From Mortierella alpina (lineage: Eukaryota > Mortierellomycota > Mortierellomycetes > Mortierellales > Mortierellaceae), in contig JANATF010000005.1 of the NCBI GenBank assembly GCA_029449245.1, positions 2,108,001 to 2,172,000 on the forward strand: DNA of 64,000 nt. The letters are read 5' to 3'. Shown here piece by piece: positions 25,020 to 36,008 of this stretch; positions within the stretch are counted from its first letter, which is position 1; each line of letters starts with the position of its first letter. The notes under the pieces are model-generated. The model saw only the letters and a list, made by a program, of their open reading frames with translations. It did not search any database and was not told where the DNA came from. A program made the position numbers and the translations under genes.

Positions 25020-27720
25020 CATATGTGCCATAGTAACCACATGGCAACCATATGGGCGCTTCTCATTGGCCAATCGCCAGACGTCGTCTAGTGCCGAGGT
25101 GCTTATAATGCGATGCTGCCGGCACGGTGGGCTTGTCCAGAGTGAGCTCAATCGTCCGAGCTGCGTGAATTGCATTTATAACCAATTTCAAGAATCGGCA
25201 AGATTCGCCTTCGTAATGCGCCCTCTGCCTTTGATGAAAAGGACGATTCCGCAACCCAAATGGTGAAGATGAGCAGACCAAGAAAACAGTGCCTGGCTTG
25301 ATGCAGCACACTCCCTGGTCTCCAGAAAGGTTGATGGAATGATCAGGCTCTAAAAAACTGCACTAGCGAAGTCGCCTTCAAAAGCTAAGACCAGATCCTA
25401 TCATAGAGAGCTCTGGGTACTGCAATGGCTCTCTATGGCTACCGGGTGGCCTGGTTAGCGGTGCCAGGCACTCAATGCGATCTGCTAGGACTCTCTGGCT
25501 CGCTGCATGGTGTTTATACAGCATTCTATATGCCTTTGCACAGCGCACAAATCTAAAAATAATCACTGGCTCACTGTGCCTGAGATCCCATGCACCTGCA
25601 TATGGGCCATAGCATCCATATGGCGCCTACCATTGGCCGATCAGGGCCGGATCTTGCAGATGCGCGTCGACTAGTGCCGAAATACTTATAATGCAATACT
25701 GCCGGTACCGTGGGCTTGTCCAGGGCAAGGTCGATCGTCCGAGCTGCTTGAATCGCAATTATAACCAATTTCAAGAATCGGCAAGATTCGCCTTCGCAAT
25801 GAACCCTCTGCCTGTTCCGAATGGTTCGATCCCTCAACCCAGATGGTGAAGATGAGCAAACAAAAAAAAACAGTGCCGGGCGAGATGCACCACCCTCTCT
25901 GGACTCGAGAAAAGTGGATGGAACGATCAGGCGCCAAAACCCCCCATTAGCAAAGTCGCCTTCCAAGGTTGAGGTCAGACGATCAATATCAGAGAGAGAG
26001 AGTCCTAGTGGATGCAATGGTTACCGGTGGCTACCGGGTGGCCTGGGTAGCGGTGCCAGGTACTCAATGCGATCTGCTAGGACTCTCTGGCGCGCTGCAT
26101 GGTGTTTATACAGCATTATATGTGACTTTGCACAGAGACAAACCTAAAAAAAAATAAAGCACTGGCTCACTGTGCCTGAGATCCCATGCATCTGCATATG
26201 GGCATAGCATCCATATAGTGCCTATCATTGGCCGATCAGGGCAGGATCTTGCAGATGCGCGTCGACTAGTACCGAAATACTTATAACGCAATACTACCGG
26301 TGCCGTGGGCTTGTCCAGAGTGAGCTCAATCGTCCGTGCTGCTTGAATCGCAATTATAACCAATTTCAAGAATCTGCAAGATTCGCCATCGCAAAAAGCC
26401 CAGGTTGGCTTTTGTGAATGAGTCGATTCCGCAACGTAGATGGTGAAGATGAGCAAACCAAGAAAAGAGTGCCGGGCGTGATGCACCACACTTTAGGGGC
26501 TCGAGAAAAATGGATAGAATACTCAGGCGCCCAAAAACTGAATTAGCAAAGTCACTCTCCAAAGCTGAGGTCAGACGCTTACGCGAGCCCTGGGAGCCAC
26601 AATGGCTCTCAATGGCTACTGAGTGGTCCAGCCATCGGCGCCAGGCGCTCAGTGCGATCCGCGAGGGCTCTCTAATGCGCTGCATGGTGTTTATACAGCA
26701 TTATATGTAGTTTTGCACAGCTCGCAAACCTAAAAAAGTGCACTAGCCCACTGTGCCTGGGTTCCCATGCACTTGCATATGGGCCATAGGAGCCGTATGG
26801 CGCCTCTCATTGGCCGATCAGGGCCGTATCTTGTAGATGCATGTCGCCGCATCTTGTAGATGCCCGTCGACTAGTACCGAGGTGCTTATAATGCGATGCT
26901 ACCGGTATGGCGGGCTTGTCTAGAGCGAGCTCGATCGTCCGAGCTGCTTGAATTGGAATTATAATCGCTTTCAAGAATCGTCAAGATTCGCCATCGCAAA
27001 GTCCACTCCCTGGCATTCGCGAACGGGTCGACTCCGTAACTCAGATTGCGAAGATGAGCAAACCAAGAAAAGTGTGCATGGCGTGATGCAGCACACGCCC
27101 AGGGCTGCAGAAAAGCTCATGGAGTGTTCAGGCGCCAAAAACTTCATTAGCAAAGTCGCCTTCGAAGGTTGCGGCCAGACAATCAGTTTCAGAGAGAGTG
27201 AGAGAGCCCTGGGGTCTTCAATGGCTACCTGGCTCCCTGGGTAGCAATGCCAGGCACTCAGTGCGATCTGCGAGGACTCGCTGCTGCGCTGCATGGTGTT
27301 TATACAGCATTATATGTAGTTTTGCACAGCTCGCAAACCTGAAAAAGTGCACTAGCCCACTGTGCCTGGGTTCCCATGCACTTGCATATGGGCCATAGGA
27401 GCCGTATGGCGCCTCTCATTGGCCGATCAGAGCCGTATCTTGTAGATGCATGTCGCCGTATCTTGTAGATGCCCGTCGACTAGTGCCGAAGTGCTTATAA
27501 TGCGATGCTACCGGTATGGCGGGCTGGTCTAGAGCGAGCTCGATCGTCCGAGCTGCTTGAATTGGAATTATAGCCGCTTTCAAGAATCGTCAAGATTCGC
27601 TATCGCAAAAGGCCTTACTCTTGCTGAAAGGTCGCTTTCGCAGCTCAGATGGTGAAGATAAGCAAATCAAGAAAACAGTGCCTGGCGTGATGCACAGGGC
27701 TCGAGAAAATGGATGGTCAA
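25020..27720 (+). repeat. Tandem array of ~0.6-kb units (left arm of inverted repeat)
   Basis: Five head-to-tail copies, starting near 25020, 25564, 26158, 26740 and 27346; the last is cut at about 27720. Each has the same landmarks in order: a CTGTGCCTGRGATCCCATGC-like start, CATTGGCCGATCAG, GTCGACTAGT, CTTATAATGC, GGGCTTGTCCAG, TCAAGAATCG, and CATGGTGTTTATACAGCATT near the end. Copies differ mainly in a variable part before the GTGCCGGGCG segment. Open frames inside the units are short and match no family, so the unit is probably non-coding. Most of this array (about 25170-26905) is repeated in reverse orientation at 28483-30218. Confidence 0.9.
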
Positions 27721-28239
27721 TAGCTCAAAGTCGCGCATGCAAAAATGGCGCCCTTAACACATTGCAAGCAGGCAAGGACACAGACCATCGTCCATAGATT
27801 GCAAGCTGTCTCGCTTAAAGGATATTTCGAATTCTGGATAGAGCATACAGTGACCAGTGGAGGTCCTACTGTTGGGTAATGAACTATCCATGGCGTCAGG
27901 CGAACGTGAAACGTTTGTGTAAGGTGTCAAATACTATGACTAATTGCGAGTGGTGAGAGCACCTATCTCTTTCTGCCGATCAACCTTCTCAGAATACGCC
28001 ATTACGTAAACAACGAGACTCATGCCGACAGGCATGCGTGTTTTCGTAGTGAGGAGGTTTCTTCATCTTCATAGCTTATGCCTATGTTGCTTCGAAGGCA
28101 TATACATGCTACCAATGCCGCTTGTTTTGTTAAGTCTCCTAAGTTGTATCTGCCCCGCGTAGAATGAAGGGTTAATACGCGAGAGAACTGTCCCGCTGCT
28201 CTCAATGTTTCAAGGGCGTCATTTTGCATGAGCGACTTT
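27721..28239. other. Unique spacer between the two repeat arms
   Basis: About 0.5 kb without the unit's landmarks and without an open frame of note. It separates the five-copy array from the reversed array. Confidence 0.7.
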
Positions 28240-30420
28240 GGATTCTGGAGTTTGGCGCCTGATCATACTATCCACCTTTCTCGAGCCCAGGGAGTGTGTT
28301 GCATCTCGCCCGGCACTGTTCTCTTGGTTTACTCATCTCTACCATCTGAGTTACGGAATCGACCTTTTCAGCAAAGGCGGAGAGCCAATTGCGAATGAGA
28401 ATCTTGCTTATTCTTGAAATTGACTATAATTGCGATTCAAGCAGCTCGGACGATTGAGCTCACTCTGGACAAGCCCACGGTACCGGTAGCATCGCATTAT
28501 AAGCACTTCGGCACTAGTCGACGGGCATCTACAAGATGCGGCGACATGCATCTACAAGATACGGCCCTGATCGGCCAATGAGAGGCGCCATACGGCTCCT
28601 ATGGCCCATATGCAAGTGCATGGGAACCCAGGCACAGTGGGCTAGTGCACTTTTTTAGGTTTGCGAGCTGTGCAAAACTACATATAATGCTGTATAAACA
28701 CCATGCAGCGCATTAGAGAGCCCTCGCGGATCGCACTGAGCGCCTGGCGCCGATGGCTGGACCACTCAGTAGCCATTGAGAGCCATTGTGGCTCCCAGGG
28801 CTCGCGTAAGCGTCTGACCTCAGCTTTGGAGAGTGACTTTGCTAATTCAGTTTTTGGGCGCCTGAGTATTCTATCCATTTTTCTCGAGCCCTTAAAGTGT
28901 GGTGCATCACGCCCGGCACTCTTTTCTTGGTTTGCTCATCTTCACCATCTACGTTGCGGAATCGACTCATTCACAAAAGCCAACCTGGGCTTTTTGCGAT
29001 GGCGAATCTTGCAGATTCTTGAAATTGGTTATAATTGCGATTCAAGCAGCACGGACGATTGAGCTCACTCTGGACAAGCCCACGGCACCGGTAGTATTGC
29101 GTTATAAGTATTTCGGTACTAGTCGACGCGCATCTGCAAGATCCTGCCCTGATCGGCCAATGATAGGCACTATATGGATGCTATGCCCATATGCAGATGC
29201 ATGGGATCTCAGGCACAGTGAGCCAGTGCTTTATTTTTTTTTAGGTTTGTCTCTGTGCAAAGTCACATATAATGCTGTATAAACACCATGCAGCGCGCCA
29301 GAGAGTCCTAGCAGATCGCATTGAGTACCTGGCACCGCTACCCAGGCCACCCGGTAGCCACCGGTAACCATTGCATCCACTAGGACTCTCTCTCTCTGAT
29401 ATTGATCGTCTGACCTCAACCTTGGAAGGCGACTTTGCTAATGGGGGGTTTTGGCGCCTGATCGTTCCATCCACTTTTCTCGAGTCCAGAGAGGGTGGTG
29501 CATCTCGCCCGGCACTGTTTTTTTTGTTTGCTCATCTTCACCATCTGGGTTGAGGGATCGAACCATTCGGAACAGGCAGAGGGTTCATTGCGAAGGCGAA
29601 TCTTGTCGATTCTTGAAATTGGTTATAATTGCGATTCAAGCAGCTCGGACGATCGACCTTGCCCTGGACAAGCCCACGGTACCGGCAGTATTGCATTATA
29701 AGTATTTCGGCACTAGTCGACGCGGATCTGCAAGATCCGGCCCTGATCGGCCAATGGTAGGCGCCATATGGATGCTATGGCCCATATGCAGGTGCATGGG
29801 ATCTCAGGCACAGTGGGCCAGTGATTATTTTTAGATTTGTGCGCTGTGCAAAGGCATATAGAATGCTGTATAAACACCATGCAGCGCGCCAGAGAGTCCT
29901 AGCAGATCGCATTGAGTGCCTGGCACCACTAACCAGGCCACCCGGTAGCCATAGAGAGCCATTGCAGTACCCAGAGCTCTCTATGATAGGATCTGGTCTT
30001 AGCTTTTGAAGGCGACTTCGCTAGTGCAGTTTTTTAGAGCCTGATCATTCCATCCACTTTTCTGGATACCAGGGAGTGTGCTGCATCACGCCAGGCACTG
30101 TTTTCTTGGTCTGCTCATCTTCACCATTTGGGTTGCGGAATCGTCCTTTTCATCAAAGGCAGAGGGCGCATTACGAAGGCAAATCTTGCTGATTCTTGAA
30201 ATTGGTTATAACTGCGATTCAAGCAGCTCGGACGATCGATCTTGCTCTGGACAAGCTCGCCATGCCGTTAGTATTGCGTTATCGCCATTCTGACACTAGT
30301 CGACGAGTATCTGCAAGGTCCGATCCTGATCGGCCTATGAAATGCGCGGATGAGGGTGTCCATATGGCTGTTCCAGAGCATCTCAGTGGATGTGCGCACT
30401 CGAGTCAGGCACAGTGGGCT
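28240..30420 (-). repeat. Reversed tandem array (right arm of inverted repeat)
   Basis: Four copies of the same unit in opposite orientation, with the GTCGACTAGT landmark near 28514, 29118, 29713 and 30297. Positions p in the left arm correspond to 55388-p here (55387 in the outer part, one indel). For example the 119-codon frame at 26326-26685 minus reappears identical at 28703-29062 plus. The innermost copy departs from the left arm at about 28483 and the outermost becomes divergent beyond about 30220. Confidence 0.9.
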
Positions 30421-30524
30421 GGTTTTCGCGTTGACTCAATGATATATTTTACTACGGTGCGGCGCGTCAAAGAGTCCTCATGGATCGAATTGATTTAGAA
30501 GTAATAGGTGCGATGGATTTTTAT

Positions 30525-30794
30525 TTAGATCTCGTGGCATCCGAGGCTACCGCCGACCCAGCAGCACTGACGGTTGGCACCGATGGGCGTGCATGTCTGA
30601 GGGTTGATCTCCTCCTCCACGAGGGCACGCTTCCTCATCTCGGAGCATCCCACTTGGCCTACAAAGACGCAGCAATATCTGTTGGCTCCGATGGGTGTGC
30701 ACATCTCAGGTCTTGCTTCTTCGGTGGGGACTTGGGCATTAGTGGTTGCGACGGCAAAAACGAGACCGAGAAGGATGGTTGCCTTGAACTGCAT
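30525..30794 (-). CDS. Small secreted cysteine-rich protein with two repeats
   Basis: Single exon, 89 residues. A signal peptide (MQFKATILLGLVFAVATTNA) is followed by two copies of a Cys motif: CTPIGANRYCCVFVGQVGC and CTPIGANRQCCWVGGSLGC, separated by an acidic/basic linker with a KR pair. Each copy has the spacing C-x7-CC-x6-C, eight Cys in all, so the mature peptide is probably disulfide-bonded; the KR might be a processing site. The start is the ATG directly before the hydrophobic stretch, with a TATA box about 90 bp upstream. It resembles fungal small secreted proteins (effector-like or defence peptides) in general form only; no family recognised. It lies 100 bp from the repeat array. Confidence 0.82.
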   Translation of the reverse strand: MQFKATILLGLVFAVATTNAQVPTEEARPEMCTPIGANRYCCVFVGQVGCSEMRKRALVEEEINPQTCTPIGANRQCCWVGGSLGCHEI

Positions 30795-30882
30795 TTTGAG
30801 TTGGTATCTGAAGTAAGTGGTGTGCTTTATTGAAAGAGGGTTGTTGATAAGAGAGACGAAAAAACAGGTGCAATAGACGTGG

Positions 30883-30890
30883 TATTTATA
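30883..30890 (-). promoter_or_regulatory. TATA box of cysteine-rich peptide gene
   Basis: TATAAATA on the minus strand, about 90 bp before the ATG at 30794. Confidence 0.6.
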
Positions 30891-30899
30891 TGAGTTTTT

Positions 30900-32028
30900 T
30901 CTCTGCCTTGGTCTTGTTATGCATGACGAGGATGGCAGAGGATTCGGAACTGTTGGCCTGATGCCGTGCCCTATCATACTCGCTATGGTAGCACAACAGC
31001 CCGGCGCGCTTCCTGTAGATTGAACGTTTTTCTTTGTCTACATTTCCATCAACCTACCGAAGTATGGTTTCCCACTCGGGAGTGGCATCCGGTCCTCGAG
31101 CGGTTGTATTTTAACATCGGTATCGATTGTACAAGGTGAGCCGTCAGGGTGAAAGCTTCCTGTGCTTGCACAAATGTGACAGAAACGCTCGTTAGGCATG
31201 AAAGCAAATCCAGTTGATTGACCGTGTACTGTACGTGTTGGTGACCCTCTAAGTCTACCAATAATGAACCGTACTCAAGAGATGCTGTGTCCCAAAAGAG
31301 ACAAGAGGTCACCTTGTCACCGCTGTGCTACCGCAGATGCGGTCTGGGTGGCACAGATCTAAACTTAATGGTGCCATATGAAAGCAGAGCCCAGTTTTTT
31401 CCCAGGAACACCAAGTTTCCTCGGTCGAGCATTGGCGTCGACGAGTCAGAGAAGCGCTTGCTGTTTACCAAGGATGCCAGCAGGCAGAAGAAGAGACCCC
31501 ATTGGTCTTTTTGCTCCCATATGAGAAAAAAAATGCCTCATGGATCGTGGACATATACCCTTTCGTGTCTCGCATCATGTCCTCCTACATTGATGGTGAC
31601 ACGTTTTGCAAGACAAAACCTTGCTGGATCACAAACTGGGCCGAAATGGTACAAGGATCCCAACAACTTTTACTCGTTGTCCATGTAGCATGATCGTACG
31701 AAGGCTTCCTTTCGGTTTCATGGACGGCTCATCGCATTTGTCGCCGCATGATAAAAAGTCTCGGCCTCATGCGCCGTGTTCACCACACCCAAAGTCAGGT
31801 ACCCGGAAAAAAAGCACATGCACTCAAAAGTCTTTACACCCTTCGCACGTAGCAACTAACCATTCCAAGATACTTTGTCCTAAGTACTTCTAATTTACAC
31901 AAACTACAAAGAGGGTGGCCACTCCATCGACTGAGATGCGATTTTCGTCCGCGCTCGGCACCGGCGAGGTGCAAAAATGCGCCCTTGTCGAAACAGTGCC
32001 TCCAGACGAAAAGAACGCGACCCCCTCA
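30900..32028. other. Intergenic, no gene seen
   Basis: Short open frames only; the longest (31287-31688, plus) has no domain and no coding-like features. Confidence 0.45.
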
Positions 32029-32035
32029 TATAAAG
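32029..32035 (+). promoter_or_regulatory. TATA box of thioredoxin-fold gene
   Basis: TATAAAG about 85 bp before the ATG at 32115. Confidence 0.6.
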
Positions 32036-32114
32036 TATGCTTTTTTCACGAGTCTCTATCTAACCCACACATCCTCAGGACGCCCCTCACTCCCCACACA
32101 TTTGTGGATCAACA

Positions 32115-33052
32115 ATGACTGTGGACACTCCCAGCAACGCTCATCTGCTCAAGCAGGCCTATGTCAGCATTCTTATGACACCATTCAGCGATAAGTATGA
32201 GGACACTTGGGAGGAGGACACATACTGGACCGCTGTTGGAACCCTGAAAGCACGATCCAAGGAGCTGGGGTTCGAAGATCCATTCGAGGTACTCAATCCC
32301 GCTTTCTTTATGGAGTCCTTTGAACAAATCCGTGAGAGCCTGGTGAGGGGCCCTCCATTGTTCCTCAGACCTGGTTGGAAAAGTCCCTTCATTGGGGACA
32401 AGGTTGATGCTCAAGCCGTCGTCGCGCCACTGACACTGGTTAATGGGGACAAGTTTTTGGGAGATGAGCGTGTTGTTGTCTTTGACTTTTGGGCCACCTG
32501 GTAAGAGAACGACAAGAGATAAGATGGTTGCATCGCCCTCGGTTGTTGTCAGTCAGATCAGCCGAGAGTGCCGAGAGGTTGCGGGTCCGCTAAAGTACTT
32601 TCCCCCCCCTTTCTAGGTGCGGCCCCTGTGTAGAGGAGAGTCCAAAGTTCTCTGAACTTGCAGAGAAGCATGCTGGACATGTGGCGATTGTCGGCATCAA
32701 CAACGAGAGTGTCTTTTTCAAGCGAGAGCACGATGTAGAAAAGGTCAAATCGTTCATCGCGAAACGTAGCCATGACTTTCGATACACCATCTACGTTGAT
32801 AGCCCAGATAATCATGCAAAGGAAGGTAATGTCCGAGAGAAGCTTCAAGAGGGAACTGAAGAGTGGACATCCTGCTTACCTTCCCTTCCGCTACTTTTTT
32901 TTTTAGCCCTGTATGTAAAGGCAGGGTATGTGGCGATCCCTTGTGTAGTGTTAGTTGTTGACGGTTCCGTCACGTATGCGGGCGCTCCCAATGAATTATT
33001 TGAGGCGTCTCTTCAGTCAGGCTTGGAGGCCACGGCAGCCAAAGAAGTATAG
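32115..33052 (+). CDS. Thioredoxin-fold (TlpA/redoxin-like) protein
   Basis: Exons 32115-32500, 32617-32825 and 32907-33052 give 246 residues. After an N-terminal helical part of about 90 residues the sequence enters a thioredoxin fold: VVVFDFWATW at the end of exon 1, spliced within Trp to CGPCVEESPKFSELAEKH. The CGPC pair is the redox-active dithiol. A cis-Pro strand (YVAIPCVVLVVDG) follows in exon 3. No signal peptide is evident, so it is probably cytosolic or mitochondrial. The fold is that of TlpA/ResA/AhpC-TSA-like reductases; the substrate is unknown. The second intron is 81 nt and lacks an in-frame stop, so its retention would still give a full-length protein. Confidence 0.88.
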
Positions 33053-33146
33053 TCACACAGCCATGATCAGTAAAAGACTTGCGCCTGGTATATTACAACT
33101 ATGAAATACTGTACACAACTTGTCCGGATGCGGCTGGTGACAGCTA

Positions 33147-34165
33147 TTACGAGGAGGTACCCGCAGCAGCCATAGCCAGCAATTTCCGCTCTTCCTGATA
33201 CCTTGGCTTGGCTTCCCGCACCTGCTGCAGTTGAAGCTCCCGCTCTTCTTCTTCCTCACGCTAAGAAAGAAATGGGAGTGAGTTGTCAGTCTACTGCAAA
33301 TCCGCATGCAATCCACACAAGCAGCCATATGAGATACATTCGAGGAACAAATGTAACATACCCACATCTGCTCCTGTTCAATCCACCATGCTGGCAAGGT
33401 TTCTGGGAGGGTAATCCAGTCGATATCAAACAGCTCGATGAATTGCTCGTTCACATAGCGCGCCTTGTTGCCAGCATAGGCGCGGTATTCCACAATGATG
33501 GAACTAAAGTTCCAATGCTGTAGCCGACGTAGACATCCCATAAATGTCCCGATTTCATGAATACCAGAGCTATTTGCAAGAATGCAGTGCAGATGTAAAT
33601 GGATTAGAAGGTTTCCTAATACGTTGGAGTGAATTGAATCTCACGCCAGTCATATGAAGGAGTATACTTACGTGTCCATGACAATGATGGGATAGTTCTT
33701 TGCGTCGAGAACCATCTCCAGCCCGTCCTTAATTAGTTCCTCGCTCAGCGGCTTCCACCAGCTGGTTTGGAAGGGTGCTGCAGGGATTGAAGGTGTTGTC
33801 ACAGCATATGTACTACTGCCAGCTGTACCTCCTCCCCCTCCTCCTCCAGCACCGATACCAGCGCCTCCTCCTGAGGCAGACCCCGGTTCTCCAGAACCCC
33901 CTTGGCCACCTTGGCCCTCGGTCGTTGTGTTGGAGGTATTGTTGCTGTTACCGCTGTTCTTCCAGGAGCCTAAAGCCAAGTCCACGAGGCGAATCTGGTT
34001 CTCTTCGAAAAAGTTGGACATTGCTCGTGAGGGCAGTTCTGGAGTGAGGAGGATGGCGGTTTTGATGTTGAGAGAACGGATGAATGGGAAGTGGGACGGA
34101 TGCAGGGTGTCGGACCTGTAAAGGCCAGGTTCGACAATGCCAAATTGCTCTGGCGGTGTGAGCAT
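33147..34165 (-). CDS. Siw14/Oca-type atypical dual-specificity phosphatase, probably inactive
   Basis: Exons 34165-33672, 33569-33362 and 33260-33147 give 271 residues. The N-terminal pattern FGIVEPGLYRSDTLHPSHFP and later FMGCLRRLQHWNFSSIIVEY with QQFIELFD-like YVNEQFIELFD are those of the plant-and-fungi atypical phosphatases (Siw14, Oca1-6), which hydrolyse inositol pyrophosphates or act as complex scaffolds. The catalytic CX5R loop is absent: the aligned stretch is MDTSGIHEIGTF, with Asp in place of Cys and Glu in place of Arg. A Gly/Ser-rich insert (about residues 75-125) interrupts the fold. The C-terminus is a charged helix. The start is the first ATG before the conserved part. Divergent from LSM2. 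Confidence 0.88.
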
Positions 34166-34474
34166 GGTATTTCTTAGGCAATGGATGCGCACGCTCTCTG
34201 CTCTTCTGCTCCTGTGTTGGTCTCTCTCTCTGTCTTTCCTGTACGTGCTCTGATCCTTGAATGATTCGCCCTGATCCTGAGTGCACTGTGTGCAAGTTGT
34301 TGGGAAAGAGACGAAAGAGCGAGTCGCGTAAGATGCACTCAACTGAACAGAAAATTGAGGCAGCGCGCGTTGGGCGGTGGCTTTGCTCTTCTTTAACTCA
34401 TTATTTGCATCGCAAGCACATCCACCTTGCTCATTCACACGCAGACAACACCAACACACACGCACGCACGCACC

Positions 34475-35637
34475 ATGGTGAGCAGCAGGCACAATGCAAC
34501 TGGCTATGCAGCGGACAGGGATTCACAGAGACAGAGCGGGAACTTGACCACTCAGCCATAGCCTGTTCGGCAACCAATCGGACCACAAATGTGAAGACGA
34601 TACTTGCCGAGGAGCACATGCTGCGAAGATTTCAGTGGGCAGGACCCGTTCGAGACACAGGAATACGCCTAGAGCCTTCAGCTCCTCTTCATACAAGTCA
34701 TAACAAAACGCAGGACTGTTCTCCAGCCTGGCAATGCCAGACAACGCAAGCTGGATCACTCCAATTGGCACATCTCGCCATGACGTTTCACCAGAATGCA
34801 ACACACCTTGTCGCGCACGAGGAAGGAATTCTCACCACACACCCTCTCTAACTCCCTCCTTGGATATAGCTCTTTTACTCATTCTTCAAGACTCTTGTCG
34901 GCCAGCCCGTTACTGTCGAACTCAAGAACGACTTGGCCATCACAGGCGTCTTGGTCTCAGTGGATCAGTTCCTGAACATCAAACTGGATAATATCAAGGT
35001 CGTCGATGAGGAGCGCTACCCACACATGGTAAGAGCGACTTGTATCGCGACTTAGCAAATGACCAGTGCTGGAGACTATCCGGACGGGAGGAGCAGGACT
35101 GGATCATGGAGGGTTGGTCTTGATCCCTACTAAGACAATCGCCGCGCCAGGACCTAGCAGGAGTTGTCACGGAGAACTAACAGGATATAATCGTGGAGTG
35201 ACATCAAAAGAGCTATCCACGAACCTGGAACAGAATACAAGGTCGCCATACTGCACAAAAGTGGATGAGGCATAGGTTGGGGGTAATGCTCAACAGCGCG
35301 AGTGTTTTTGAAATAACTCACGGACCGGCGGGCCTCTAAGCGTAGAACGCACGAGGACCCCCTCATCTCGTTCAATCATCCCAGATTCCCTTCAAGAACT
35401 TCTGTTCCTAAAAAAAAGTTTCTCAGATTGATCGCCGATATTGTGTAAACTCACCATCGATCGTACCTCTTTTTCTTGTCCCTCCTTGTGTCGCCGTAGC
35501 TCGCTGTGAAGAATTGCTTCATCCGTGGATCAGTCGTTCGTTATGTCCAATTGCCTGCCCCTTCAGTCGACACAGCACTGTTGCAAGACGCCGCTCGACG
35601 CGAAAGGCAACAACCTGCAGCTGGCGGCAGGAAGTAG
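34475..35637 (+). CDS. LSM2: U6 snRNA-associated Sm-like protein LSm2
   Basis: Exons 34475-34477, 34870-35028 and 35500-35637 give 99 residues. The first coding exon contributes only the ATG (CACC-ATG-GTGAGC), spliced to LFYSFFKTLVGQPVTVELK. The Sm1 motif (ITGVLVSVDQFLNIKLDN) and Sm2 motif (KNCFIRGSVVRYVQLP) are intact. LSm2 is part of the LSm2-8 ring on U6 snRNA in the nucleus and the LSm1-7 ring of cytoplasmic mRNA decay, which works after CCR4-type deadenylation. Length and sequence are normal for the family. No other ATG gives the conserved N-terminus MLFYSFF. Confidence 0.96.
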
Positions 35638-36008
35638 AGGAAGCTCAACTAGGAAGACACAAAACTGAAAAGAATAAACATGACCAACACAAAGCTGGAT
35701 TAGAGCGTCCTCTGTCCCGGAAAATAAGTCTATGGTCTAATTGTATATGGACTAGATACATAGACCATGTTTGTATGCAGCATTCGAAGGAAGTGCCAGG
35801 GTATTGCAATTTTCTCGTGTTTAATGAATGCTACGAATAGTGTGTTTACAGTGAGAGGGGATGGATGTCCTATCTCTCCGTGGGCTGCTTACTGTCCATT
35901 TCCTCAATTGATCACAAAGTGAATTGGTCAGATTCCAGGAAAGGGGCGTAGTGTCATATATAAGTCGGCGGGATGTATAGAAGTGAGGGGAGTCGTTGTG
36001 GGCTATTT
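35638..36008. other. Convergent 3' region LSM2 / YOP1
   Basis: AT-rich, no gene seen. Confidence 0.5.

Noticed and set aside
25821-25835. tRNA B-box-like GGTTCGATCCC in one repeat unit
   Set aside because: The other units do not keep it and no A box or cloverleaf is found around it.
26326-29282. Open frames of 119-148 codons in the repeat units, identical in both arms
   Set aside because: Their identity reflects the duplicated DNA. They differ or break in other copies of the unit, have no domain and no conserved start, so they are not called genes.
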